Part shown: one piece after another, positions 43,615 through 55,336 of the stretch | Numbering within the stretch: position 1 is the first letter of the stretch | How the letters are laid out: each line of letters starts with the position of its first letter | Source of the DNA: Lycium barbarum | Taxonomy: Eukaryota; Streptophyta; Magnoliopsida; Solanales; Solanaceae | Length of the DNA stretch: 64,000 nucleotides | Direction: 5' to 3' | Assembly: GCF_019175385.1 (NCBI RefSeq) | Contig: NC_083340.1 | Location: 9,994,336-10,058,335 of the forward strand | Notes under the pieces: model-generated | The model's input: only the letters and a program-made list of their open reading frames with translations | Database searches by the model: none | What the model was told of the DNA's origin: nothing | Translations under genes and position numbers: made by a program

Positions 43615-44242
43615 TGAATTGTGTTAAGGGTATGTCGGGGGCCCTGTCCTGACTTGTATACCTTAGTCATGTTCATAGAGGCTTTGCAGACAGTTCCTGT
43701 GTACAACTTAGTCATAGTGTGGCAGCAGTAATGTCGGCATTATGGGTCTATTGTACATATACTTATGTATGATATTATGTTCATATTTAGCCTCTTGATT
43801 ATATTATTGCCATTCGAGACATAGAGGATATGAGTTGTAAGTTGGTTCGCTCGGTTTCCGCAAGATATCGGGTGCCAATCACGCCTTACTTAGGGTGGGG
43901 TGTGACATGACGATAGAGACCAAGGCTAGCAGGGCAGATTTGTCTGAATCAGGGCAAAGGATTTGATTTCCGCTGAAAAGTTGCCAGTTCCTGAGAAATG
44001 GAACCTAACCCGTAGGTAACTTTACTTTGGTATGATATGATCATATGTCTGCACCTACACTGACCCCTTGATTTTCTCGTGTTTATATAACACTTGTTCG
44101 AATTCTCGGTGCGGTTCCTAACATTGATCAATGAATCGGGAAGATCTGTTCCCAACTTACTTATGCCAACCGCACCTGGCGATATTTGTCTCGATCCTGG
44201 TGGGAGGCCGAAAATCACGGTAATTCCTTCCCTTAGAGCGTT

Positions 44243-46573
44243 TGTTACACCTCGGAAAAGTCCCCATGCATGTACAATGAATATACCAACGAAGGGTATG
44301 AGTGTGTGGTGTTTTACTAAGTAAGGGGTGATGATTCATGAATTTTTGAAAATGAGAAAGTTGTAGAATTTCATCCAGCCCAGTGGTCGTAAAGTGATTT
44401 ACTGACCGTAAATCACCATCGTCCTCCAGCCCTTCAAAAATCTGAACTTTCTATTGAGTGCGAAAATGGTTAAAAACGACTTGGTATACGACCCGTAAAC
44501 CTCGATCGTAAACTGCCATGCTCTTCAGCCAACTTCTCTGTTTTGATATGCTTAAACATGACCACACTATATGGTCCGTAAACTGGTTTACGGGCCGTAA
44601 ACTGTTGTTTACGACCACTGTTCACCCCGACTGCAATTCATTAAAAATCAAACTTTGAGTTATTAAAAAGGGACCCAAGCCTCATTTCATTTCATTTCTC
44701 ATCCATACCATTCAAGAAGTCTCTAGAACTCTCCAAACATTTCATCCATAAGAATTCAAGAAAAATCAAAGGAAAACTAAGATCATCAACACCAAATCCA
44801 AGCAACAAAGTGCATGAAACCTAGTTGGAGGTCATCTTCTTCAAGAAATTCCAAAAGAGGAAAAGAAGGGTTTTAGTGTTAGAGGAGTATTCTCATTCAA
44901 AGCTTGTTCAACCATCCTCTAAGGTATGTTTCATGACTATACCATGTGATTCAAGTTATTGGAAAGCTTAGATACTTGAATTGTAGTAAGACATAGAAAA
45001 TGGACCATTATTGAATGAAAAGTGTCATAGTTGAGTGATAGCTAGGTTGGATCATGAAAGTTGATATGCTATGATTATAAATACGTATAGACCATGGAAT
45101 ATAGGTGAAGTAAGTAAAATTATGATGATAAGCACAAACCACTAAATGTGGAGAAATTGAAGGAAAATGGTGGATTTTGCTTAAGGTATATAAATGATGA
45201 TTGTTGCTTGCAATACTGTGAGTGTTGTTGTGAATGTTAGGAGTTGAAATAGAACGGGGGAAAAAGGTAGTAGAAACAAAGGAAATTCCACCTAATTTTC
45301 TCTAGAAATAACGACGCGTTCTTATGGTCGATTAACTAATGTTAATACGATTCTCTCGTGAAGGTAACGACAAGACTTCGAAGGAAGACAAGTGATCGAT
45401 AGCGTAGCTAAACGACAAGGTATGTGAGGCTAGTCCTTTCTTTCCAATGGCATGAATCCCATAGTATAAGTTCTTTTCCTCTTCATGAGTTCATGTATCC
45501 CGAAAAGCTAAAAACCTATGTTTCTATATGTCTATATAAGATAAGAGATATGACATGATGAAGCCCTTTATTGCTTACGCTCACCTTATGTATTAATTCC
45601 TTCAAGGTGAGACAGAATGTCAATAATTGCTCCATAACGAAATCGGGGGATCACGACCTTACGTCACCCCGATAGAGTACAACTGATCTTGAGCCTCATG
45701 CATGTATTATGTTAAGATAAACATATTTTGATAAACATATTATTATAAGTATTTTATAATGAGCATGTCATGATTACATCACACCGCGCCTAGTTGGACG
45801 GGCAGTCACCGCTACGACGGGCAGCTATACGGATACACCAAGACCTTCAGGCGTGGGCAGACACCATTAGTGGGAGGCATGAGATGGTACCCTGGACGCG
45901 GGAGGCCTGGACGCGGGCTTATATTATTGATTATCACACCGTTCCGGTAAGGACGGGCAGCTTTCATGTCATGCATACATGATTTGATGATGAGTATGAG
46001 TAAGACAACATGTATCACTTCTCTTATGATTATTGTTCAGATTCAAATGTTCATATTGATGTTATCCTTATATTATTGTTGTCCTCCTTCATTGTTTATG
46101 CCTCTCATACTCAGTACAATATTCTTACTGACGTCCTTTTCTTTGGACGCTGTGTTCATGCCCACAGGTAGACAGGAAGGCGAGCTCGATCTAGATTCTT
46201 AGGAGCTGTCAGCTGATTGAAAGCACTCCATTGTTCGGAGGTGCCTATGATTATCCTTTTGACACATGTATATTTTGGGCACGATAGAGTCTTGTTCCGT
46301 CTATTTGTATAGTATGTCAGTAGAGGCTCGTAGATGTACAGTGTGGGTAGTATGGTCTCACATTCTTCATGTATATGTGCACTTAATACTTTGATATACT
46401 AAATATCCCTATATATATAAAAGTATTTATGTTTTCCTATAAACTATGATTTTCCACGCTTTGAGTATAAATATGATTAAAAGGGCATTAATCGAGTAAG
46501 GCGAGAAATAGAGCGAGCGGTGCTCGGCGGTTAGCCCCGGGTACCCGTTGCGGCCCCTAGCTGGGTCGTGACA
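44243..46573 (+). mobile_element. solo LTR (2,331 bp) in an antisense ORF 2 intron
   Basis: TGTTACACCTCGG...GGGTCGTGACA, flanked by GCGTT on both sides (44238-44242 and 46574-46578). The 3' 1.3 kb is close to the solo LTR at 15000-17403; the 5' kilobase is not. Confidence 0.9.
44386..44640 (+). repeat. U3 cassette of CGTAAA / TTTACGG words
   Basis: About ten short words of the type GGTCGTAAA, CCGTAAAC and TTTACGGGCCGTAAA (a perfect palindrome) lie in 250 bp of U3, upstream of a weak TATA-like ATTAAAAAGG near 44658. Confidence 0.65.
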
Positions 46574-48894
46574 GCGTTGTTCCGTCTTTCCTACATGCTA
46601 TGCTATGTTTGAAATTTAAAATTGTTCTTCTTTGCTTTACAGGTCTATCAAAGGCCACCAAAATTCGGGGTTAGTAGATTGCTGAGGCCTCGGTCGATGA
46701 GCAAAATATCGAAGCTCCTGATCAGGAAGACGAGGAAGAGACGAGGAAAATACGGTCCTTCGAGTCTTGTCGAGCTCCTTCCGAGGCCAGGAAAAGATCG
46801 AGGCTCACCATCAGAGAGACCTCTTCGGAAGATGTCTCGTCTCGGGCTCTGGACAACAATGTCGTCGGTCAACTATCGGATCATTCCGATGATGAAGACC
46901 AGGTGTCGGGCAAGCACCGACTTACCGATGAGCTCCTCGATCAAGACCTAACGGTTCTGCTGATATTACTCCACCCTTGCTGGAAAGCTCAAGTCTGATT
47001 CCGGCGGGTTCGAGGGATGTCCCGAGACTGACGGACGCAGGGAGCATCAGGTCGAAGGTCGGGATATCTAAATACTCTATGATGGAGCACATTCCCACTT
47101 AAATCTTGGGAAGGCTTTGAGCCGCAGCCGCTGGATCGAAGGCAGCTTCCTCTGTAGCGGGTTTAAATATACTTAACATTTTGCCTTTGTATGGTATTGG
47201 TTCTGTCCTTCCGATACAAGTTGTGGCCTCGTCTGAAACAATAATTTGCATACAGGACTTTCCCCCTCAATTGGTGGATATTTTCGTCGATGTTGACAAA
47301 GCCAAAGGCAAGATGACCGAAGAGTCAACGGGGTCGGAAAGGGCAACCGGTTATGGGAGTTATGAAATACCCGCTCCTGGAATGTCGGGCTTCGAGCATT
47401 TATCCATCCTCGTGGCCAACCGTTTCGGAGTTAATTTCGGTCCTAGATTTGAGAGAGTCTTTCCTGCCCCTAGTACCGACCCGAATCGGAAGAGGCTAAT
47501 ATCTTTCAAGGTGCCGACAGATATGAACATGTTATCGGGGCCGGTTGGGGTGGCCAACTATCTGTACCCTCTGGTGTCCCAAGAGGACCGTAAGAAGATG
47601 GCTGAAGTCAGCGAATCCTGCCTTTTCAACGAGGCTCAACAGGCGTTGAATCGAGTAAGTCTTGTTCCTACGCTCTTTTCACTTAGCTTTAATTTCATGC
47701 CTCATTTTAATAACTGCTCATCTTTCCCTTATAGGCCTCCATGCTTCATCATGCAAGCTTCCACCGGTTTAGAAACGAAGTGGATCGGCTTAAGGAGGAG
47801 CTCAAAAGGAAAACTCAAGAGGTGGACGAGCTCATGGATCTGTATGGGCAGAAATTGGAATATATCTCGTCTCTCCCTGACCTTTCTATCCTTAAATCAT
47901 ATTTGGCAGCGGCATGAAACGAGGCTACCGAGGCTAAGCAGGAACGTGACCAGTTGGCAGAGAAGGTAAGGGCTTTCGAAGTTTACAATAAATCTTTAAT
48001 AGCCGATGTTAATGTCCCTTCTTCTCAGCCCCGGGCATACGTTAGCCAGATTGATCAAATTCGAGCGAAGCTTGATGGGATCAAACCCCAGCTTAATGCC
48101 CTCCAAGAGATGAGAATTGGTTTTGTGGCCGAGCGGGATGTTCTCAAATAGCAGTTTCGGGTGACGGTGGAGCAAGTAAACGGATTTAGCTCGTCACTTG
48201 CTGCGGCCGAGGCTAAACGGGATAGACTGGGCCGGGTCATCACCGATTTGCAGGCTGAAATGGAGAGGCTCTTGACCAGATCTCGCGTTATGACGATATG
48301 CTAGACCATTATAAGACCGATGTGACTGCTGCCGAGAAAGCCAGTAATCTTCAAGCCCATTCCGTGCGGTGTTTATCCTGAAGAGAAACCCTCGAAGAAG
48401 TTCAAGACACTAGAGTGGATTTATCAGATCTGATCGAGAAGGCCAAGAACCTCGAAGCGGAAGCAAAGGATGTATTCGACCCTAAAGATTCGGATATTGA
48501 CCTTGAGTCAGCTGTGGAAGAAATCGAGAGATCGGGTGAAGATTAGGCTCAGGGGCCTTATGTCTTTTTTGTTGTTGTTTTTGTTTTTTTGTTTTAAGGC
48601 CGCTAGTTTGAGCCTTTGTAAATCCTCTATGTGTATGTATAAATGAAAAGAAAGATCTTCATTCGGCCTGTTAATCGCCTTTTGTTGCCCTTTACAAAGT
48701 ATTCCTCAGGTCGTTGTTTGTCCGATTTATGCCATTGTTTTTTTCTTGCCTTATTATTTCACCAGAATAGAATTCAAGTAGTAATGGCTCGTGATTGGGT
48801 TTTAGTCTGTGTTGACTTTAATCGTTGTTTTATTTATAAATTGCAAGACAGACCGGATCACAATATTTTTTGTGTTTTTAGATCGTAATCTTTA

Positions 48895-49320
48895 ACCGCT
48901 TAGACCATAGTCTTTCAAGCTTGCGTATGTTTTCTAGACCGTAGTATTTAATCGCTTAGACCATAGTCTTTCGACCTTGCGTATGCTTTCTAGACCGTAG
49001 TCTTTAACTGCTTAGGCCATAGTCTTTTAGTATTTGGCAATATTGGATCATTTTGATCGAAGCAAGATTTTATTGATAAACCGACCGGAGATGTATCTGC
49101 AAGCCGTGGCAAGAACAAACTAATTGGACACGATTCAATCAATCGTTTGGTCCTTACATCTGATCCTATCATTCAAGCCTTGGCTTTTCATAGTTATCGA
49201 TGTGACTGCTATCGTTACCGTGTCAAGGACAACCTAATTGGACACGATTTAATCTATCGTTTGGTCCTTACATCTGATCCTATCGTCCAAGCCTTGGCCT
49301 TTACATAGTTATCATTTAGC
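48895..49320. repeat. two tandem repeats in the TAT 3' region
   Basis: A 57-58 bp unit with TTAGACCATAGTCTTTC and TTTCTAGACCGTAG occurs about 2.5 times (48895-49035). A unit of about 120 bp with TAATTGGACACGATT and CGTTTGGTCCTTACATCTGA occurs twice (49110-49310). Confidence 0.7.
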
Positions 49321-49713
49321 CCACGGTATAGTAGTCCCCTAGTACTCGAGTCCGAGGTACGAGGGCTTAGGTACTATTAGCCTAATATATGCAATCTCCA
49401 GTCCCCGGTCTTTGATCAGTCTGCTCTATTCGCGTAGCACGCTGTTCAGCGCTGCCTCATTAAAAACCTTGCCAAAAACCCACACGGGACAAAACGGTCG
49501 AAGGGAAAAAGACTGCAGCACGTGCTTTCAATCCTAAGTCTATGACTTTCCAGTTGTCACTGTGCTGCTCCGATGTTCCTTGGGTTGTATCCCTGCGTGG
49601 TTAGATCGAGAGAGAAGAAAAACAAAAAAGAAAAGTTATTCGTACCTTTAGCAATAATACCTCTTTAGGTGTGCCATATTCCAGTTGTGTTTGAATTGTT
49701 GTTCGTCTTCGTT

Positions 49714-50790
49714 CTAGAGCCGATAAGAACCTTTCCCGGTTATTCCAGTGACTCGATACGGTCCTTCCCAATTCGGGGCTAGTTTCCCTTCGTGAGGGTT
49801 CTTTGTATGAAGTGTGACTTTCCTCAGTACCAAGTCCCCAATCTGGAAGTGTCTGAAGTTGGCCCTTCGGTTATAATATCTTTGCATCCTTTGTTTTTGT
49901 GCGGCTATCCGGATATTAGCAGTTTCCCTTCTTTCGTCCACGAGATTCAGACTAGCAGACATTGCTTCATGGTTTGAGTCCTCAGTGGCATATCGGAATC
50001 TTAAGCTTGGTTCACCGACTTCGACGGGTATTAAGGCCTCGGCTCCGTATACAAGGGAGAACGGAGTTTCCCTGGTGCTTGATCTCACCGTTGTGCGGTA
50101 GGCCCATAAAATTCCGGGCAGAACCTCCTTCCACCGGTGCTTAGAGCCGGCTAGTCTTTTCTTTATATTTTGTAGTATAGTTTTATTGGTAGATTTAGCC
50201 TGGCCATTGGCGCTCAGGTGATATGGGGTGGACAAGATCTTCTTGATCCTGTATTCTTCGAAAAACTTGCTGACCTTACTGCCTATGAACTACTTCCCGT
50301 TATCACACGCGATCTCTGTGGGTACCCCGAATTGACAGATTATATGGTCATAAATGAAATCAATAACCTTTTTTTCCCTGACTTTCTCGAGTGCCTGTGC
50401 TTCAACCTATTTAGAGAAACAATCAGTCATAAATAAAATAAATTGCGTCTTACCTGGGGCCCATGGCAAAGGCCCTACTATGTCCATACCCCATTTCAGG
50501 AATGGCCATGGGGAAAGGACTGGATGGAGCTCTTCCCTAAGTTGGTGTATTGACGGGGCGTGCCTTTGGCATTCGTTACAATTTCGAACGAAGGTTTTGG
50601 CGTCTTCCTCCATCTCGTTCCAGTAGTATCCCGCTCTGATCAGCTTGCGAACCAATGAATCGGCTCCTGAATGGTTTCCGTAAGTCCCCTCATGAATTTC
50701 CCTCAGAACGTAGTCGGTTTCTCCTGGTCCTAGACATCTCGCCAAGGGGCTGTGGAATGACCTTCGGTATAACTGGCCATCAACCAAACA
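49714..50790 (-). pseudogene. TAT integrase
   Basis: Read downward from 50790: the HHCC zinc-binding region (EIHEGTYGNHSG ... NCNECQRH), then the catalytic core with WGMDIVGPLP (first Asp). The frame breaks near 50407-50235. The core resumes with STPYHLSANGQAKSTNKTI, where the catalytic Glu of the usual GQAES motif is Lys. The C-terminal region ends with the WEGPYRVTGITGKGSYRL motif. Two independent reasons, then, for loss of function. Confidence 0.88.
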
Positions 50791-50989
50791 AAATCTAGTT
50801 CTTTAGTTCGAAGGGCTCTTAATTCCTTGGCATCGGATAGTAGCTTTCCTGTTTGAAGATACTCTATGTATTTGTTCCTCCAATCCCAAGTGAGGCTGGT
50901 TGAGTTTATCTCGGCGTGGTTGGTGTCTAGGATCGATTTTTTCAACTGCACCACAGCTCCGGAATTGAACCCATCCGATTCTACCGAGG

Positions 50990-51370
50990 ATCCCAGATTT
51001 GTCAGGGCATCCGCCTCATTATTTTGATCTCGAGGCACGTCTTCCAACGTCCATTGCTTGAACCGCCGAAGGAAAACTGCAGTTTCTCTTGGTATCTCCA
51101 CATTCGATCATCCTTGACTTTGAAGGTTCCGTTCACTTGGTTGACCACCAGGAGAGAATCGCATTTGGCCTTTATGATCTCGGCTCCCAAGCTTTTAGCC
51201 AATTCTAAACCTGCAATCATAGCCTCATACTCAGCTTCGTTGTTAGTTAAATCATCCGATCTAATAGATTGTCTTAATGCGTCACCCGAGGGAGGTTTGA
51301 GAATGATCCCTAACCCGGACCCTTTTACATTAGACGCACCGTCTGTGTAAAGAGCTCAGACTCCCGTACT
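50990..51370 (-). pseudogene. second, archaeal-type RNase H of the TAT element
   Basis: The Asp and Glu residues of the RNase H fold are visible in NNEAEYEAMIAGLELAKSLGAE and KCDSLLVVNQVNG, with an N-terminal TDGAS-like stretch near 51350. A frameshift follows the WRYQEKLQ segment (about 51100). The presence of this additional RNase H between RT-RNase H and integrase identifies the TAT lineage. Confidence 0.82.
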
Positions 51371-51589
51371 AGTCCCCGAGGCAAGAAGCATTTTTTTATC
51401 GACCTCGGGGATCATGGCCGGTGCAAAATCTGCCACGAAGTCCGCCAGTATTTGCGATTTGATTGTAGTTCGGGGTTTGTATTCAATATCATACCCGCTA
51501 ATCTCCACAACCTACTTTGCTAGTCGACCTGAGAGTTCGAGTTTATACATGACATTCCTTAGGGGGTACGACGTTACGACGCATATGGG

Positions 51590-52741
51590 CTAACACTGAA
51601 AGTAAGGTTTTAATTTTCTACATGCGCTCAATAAAGCCAAAGAGAGTTTTTCCAAATGCGGGTCCCTGGTTTCAGCGTTACCGAGGGTTCTACTTACATA
51701 GTAAACCGGGTATTGCGTACCTTTCTCCTTTCGAACCAGGACACTGCTTACCGCTATCTCAGACACCTCCAAGTATAGATACAACTGCTCGTTTGCTTTT
51801 GGCGTGTGGAGTAAAGGCGAACTTGATAAGAACTTTTTGAGTTCTACTAAGGCCATCTGACATTCGGGGGTCCATGCAAAGTCAGTCTTTTTCTTTAGCA
51901 ACGAGAAAAATCGAGGACTTTTGTCTGAGGATCTGGAGATAAACCGGCTTAAGGCAGCTATCCGTCTTGTCAATCTTTGTACCCCTTTGATGTCATTTAT
52001 CACGGTGATATCTTCAATTGCCTTTATCTTATCTGGGTTGATTTCGAGCCCCCGATTCGATACCATGAATCCGAGAAACTTTCCCGATCCAACACTGAAG
52101 GAAAAATTTTCCGGGTTCAGCTTCATGTTGTTTCTCCTTAATATGCTAAAAGTTTCCTGCAAATATTTCAAATGGTCCTTTACTCGCAGGGACATAACGA
52201 CCATGTCATCTATATAAATTTCCATTGATTTCCCTATTTGGTGTTCAAACATGCGGTTGACTAGCCGCTGATAGGTGGCACCGGCATATTTTAAGCCGAA
52301 GGGCATTACATTATAACAATACGCGCCAGACCTAGTTATGAAAGAGGTTTTTTCTCGATCCTCCAGGTCCATCTGTATTTGGTTGCACCCGGAGTAGGCA
52401 TCGAGGAAACTCAGTGTATCGTGACCCGCTGTAGCTTCGATTATGCGATCGATGCTGGGTAAAGGAAATGAATCCTTCAGGAAAGCCTTGTTTAAATCTT
52501 TATAATTTACGCACATTCTAATGTTATTTCCCTTTTTAGGCACTACTACAATGTTAGCTAACCAATATGTCTGTTTTACCTCTCGAATGGACCCTATGTT
52601 AAGAAGCTTAGTTACCTCGTCTTTGACGAATGCATGTTTTACCTCGGGCTGCGGACTCCACTTTTGTTTGACGGAAGGAAACGGTGTGTTGTCACATCCG
52701 GTGGGATACCTTTCATGTCTAAATGGGACCCGACAAAGCAA
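51590..52741 (-). pseudogene. TAT reverse transcriptase and first RNase H
   Basis: 383 codons open. RT motifs in order: VVPKKGNNIRMCVNYKDLNKA, FPLPSIDRIIE, FLDAYSGCNQI, MPFGLKYAGATYQ and the catalytic IYIDDMVV. The connection and first RNase H follow (FAWTPECQMALVELK ... YLYLEVSEIAVSSVLVRKE), ending at a stop near 51590. The catalytic YIDD is kept, but the upstream and downstream frames are broken. Confidence 0.9.
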
Positions 52742-53309
52742 TCTGAGTTATTTTAAGAAATTCAATAAAAAAAATCCTGAGCTCGGGGGTTAACCCTGTG
52801 CCCAGGTATACCTTCTTATCCGGTGGATGAGCGAACAATATGATTTGCTCGAGTTCTTCGACTGTGGATTTAGTGGCATCTGAATCATCGGGCACCACAA
52901 AGGTCCTCGGTACTCCGAACTTTAACTCTTCGTCCGGTGTGCCTCTGTTCCGATCTTCCGAGGACTCCGAGATCGGAATCTGTGATTGCTATTTGGCACC
53001 CTCCCCTTCGTTCCGATTCGACACCTTTGTAGTCTTAACAGATTCTTCGATCGCAAACATTTCCTTTGTGGCTCGTTGTTCACCATGGATAGTTTTGATA
53101 CCCTCTGGGGTCGGGAATTTTAATGCCTGATGCATAGTTGAGGGGACCGCTTTCATGAGGTGAATTCACGGTCTTCCTAGCAATGCATTGTATCCCATGT
53201 CTCTCTCTATCACATAAACCTTTGTCTGTTGCGTAGTTCCTGCCGTGTTGATCGGTAAAGTGATCTCACCCTTCGTCGTCTCGCAGGCCATGTTGAATCC
53301 GTTGAGGAC

Positions 53310-53654
53310 TCATATTGCTGGCACGATCCGATCTAGTAGTCCCAGCTGTTCGATGACTCTCCATCGGATGATATTATCCGAACTACCTGGATTAATTAGC
53401 ACACGTTTGATTCTAAATTTATTGACAAGGACAGATATTATCAGCGCGTCGTTATGAGGCTGAGCCATGCCTTCCATGTCCTCGTCACTGAATGAGATGG
53501 GACCGTCGGGGTCGTCATTCCGAATACACTTTTCCCTTGTTATGGAAATTTTGGTGTGTTTTACAACCGCCTCAATGGGAACGTCTGTTCCTCCCATAAT
53601 TATGTGTATCACTTGTTGAGGCTCTTCCAGCCTATCCTGCTGGTTGGAGTCCAC
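53310..53654 (-). pseudogene. TAT aspartic protease
   Basis: Contains the active-site region as RVLINPGSSDNII. In relatives the motif is L-I-D-P/T-G-S-S-A, so the catalytic Asp is Asn here (codon AAT, a G-to-A change on the coding strand). The flank ALIISVLVNKFRIKRV and WRVIEQLGL fit the family. Confidence 0.8.
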
Positions 53655-53689
53655 GTTCTTGAAATGAGTTTTTTCTCATTCACTTAGGA

Positions 53690-55245
53690 ATTCTCAAAGG
53701 TGTCCCAAATTGAACAGACGGGCAACCTCCTCTCTCAGCTGCCAACAATCTTTGGTTCGATGGTCGTGAGTGTGATGGTATTTGTAAATAAGGCTTTTAT
53801 CCCGCTTCTCTGGATCAGATTGGATTGGCCTTGGATGCCTCGTTTCTCTGTTATGGATAACGGCCACCGCTATAGTCACTACATCGACGCATAAATTATA
53901 CTGGGATAACCTTGGAGTTTATCTGTTTCCCGCGGCTCTATCGACACCATTTCTATTCATCAGTCCACGACTACTTGGGCCTCGATCATTTCTTCGATCA
54001 TTCCTCCTATCATTCTTGCTCGATTCGCTGTTGCGCCCATTTCCCCTTCAATCGAGCGGGTAAGTTTGATACCTATCATATGATGATCTGGAATACTGAT
54101 ATGTCGTTCTCTTTGATCGATCATTCCCTTTATTAGAATGCCATGATACTGAAGCGGCCCTCGGAATCTTATCATCTTCGACACTAATCTTTGATTGATA
54201 CCTGTTGCGTACATCAGCCCAGGCGATCGCCGGGGATACTACCAGATTTTGCTTTAGCTCCATAGATGTGATCGATCTTCTTGAATTGAGCCCTTGAGTG
54301 AAAGCCTGAATGGCCCAATCGTCAGTGACCGGAGTAAGTCCATGCGTTCCATTTGAAATTGGGCCACAAACTCGCTGAGGGTCTCGGCATCTCGTTGTTT
54401 GACGTTGAACAAGTTTGATTTTTGGGTTTCGACCTTGATGTCCCCATCATGGGCCTTGACAAAAGCATCAACGAGCATGGCAAGTGAATTAATCGAATGC
54501 TCGGGAAAGTTATGATACTAAATCATTGCCCCCTTTGACAGCGTTTCCCCGAATTTCTTAAGCAGTACCGATTCCCTTTCGTCATCGGCGAGATCATTGC
54601 CCTTAATAGCACACGTATATGCAATCACATGTTCATTTGGGTATGTTGTCCCATTATACTTCGGGATATCGGGCATGTGAAATCTCTTTGGGATTTTCAT
54701 TAGCGCCGCACTCGGCGAAAATGTCATTTGAATGAATTTTTTCGAATCCGATCCCTTCAACATCGGTGGGCCCTCAGAATCTGATCGACCCTCGAGTTGT
54801 AGTTCTCCACCTTCTTATCGTTCACCTCTATCTTCTTTTTGCCGAACTCGACTCATTTCGTCAATTCTTCGAGCATTATTATCAGCTCGCCACTCTACCC
54901 GAGGTGGTTCTCATTATTTCGAGTGACGTGCCTTTCCTCCATATCCTGGGTCTGTTCCGATGGAGCAATATCGGGTGCTTGACTTCGGTTCTGCAATTGC
55001 ACTATGATCTCTTACTGGGCCTGTAATTGGGCCATAGCTATGTCTAACTGGTTTTGGAGCTGTTGCAGCATGGCTCCGTTATTCTCGTCTGCCGGTACGT
55101 TGTCCACCGATGATCTGAATTGAAAATGATTAACAGGGGGCGCGTTGTTATTAGGTACGCCCCCGTCGTTATGCTCGTGATGGCTTGGCTCAACTTGAAA
55201 GTTGATGGAATAGGAATCCGACATATCTGGTAGACCTGAAATCAA
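53690..55245 (-). pseudogene. TAT gag
   Basis: Starts at ATG 55245 or 55224 (MSDSYS). A Gln-rich segment (LQQLQNQLDIAMAQLQAQ) ends in a stop at 55012. Later pieces carry the gag core: PKRFHMPDIPKYNGTTYPNEHV, GNDLADDERESVLLKKFGE, then FVAQFQMERM and WADVRNRYQSKI. A zinc-knuckle-like YKYHHTHDHRTKDCWQLREE follows, with the first Cys replaced by Tyr. At least four frame breaks. Confidence 0.85.
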
Positions 55246-55318
55246 ACCTTAAAGAACATATGTAAAATATCGAGTGTAACCAGAATTTTGTATTGAACTG
55301 CCACTACTATCTCTGGCC

Positions 55319-55336
55319 TCACGGTGGGCGCCAAAC
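55319..55336 (-). promoter_or_regulatory. primer-binding site of the TAT element
   Basis: Directly inside the 5' LTR the minus strand reads GTTTGGCGCCCACCGT. TGGCGCC starts are usual for PBS of this group. I do not assign the tRNA. Confidence 0.65.

Larger units (their letters stand above)
41297..43904 (+). mobile_element. solo LTR (about 2.6 kb), no target duplication visible
   Basis: TGTTACACCCCGTAC...GGGGTGTGACA. The left flank is GGAAG and the right flank TGACG, which do not match. TATA box CCTATAAATATCC near 41742 and two copies of CTGCTACAGTACCC just upstream. It interrupts antisense ORF 2 after SCLEE. Confidence 0.75.
40749..48546 (+). pseudogene. TAT antisense ORF 2, multi-exon, cut by two solo LTRs
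   Basis: It starts near ATG 40749, with a frame shift before 40816. The first exon carries the same core as antisense ORF 1 (YTYPF, VVVDFCKWYDICLGQIHLSFWRIV, HHLLRLYSPRVFRGGMIKL). It is cut at 41297 by a solo LTR. Beyond it (43905 on) come KLPVPEKWNLT, an intron, an exon with NIDQWIGKICSQLTYANRTW read after a frame change, and an intron that received the second solo LTR. Later exons (46643-46970, 47181-47652, intron 47653-47735, 47736 onward) encode a Ser/Arg-rich part and a C-terminal coiled coil rich in Leu/Glu/Lys heptads (RNEVDRLKEELKRKTQEVDE). Stops near 47917 and 48149, a frameshift near 48280 and a further stop near 48380 break it. It ends TAG at 48546. Function unknown. Confidence 0.7.

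Noticed and set aside
51590..52741. RT ORF as an active gene because of its 383 open codons
   Set aside because: Neighbouring gag, protease and integrase are broken and two active sites are lost.
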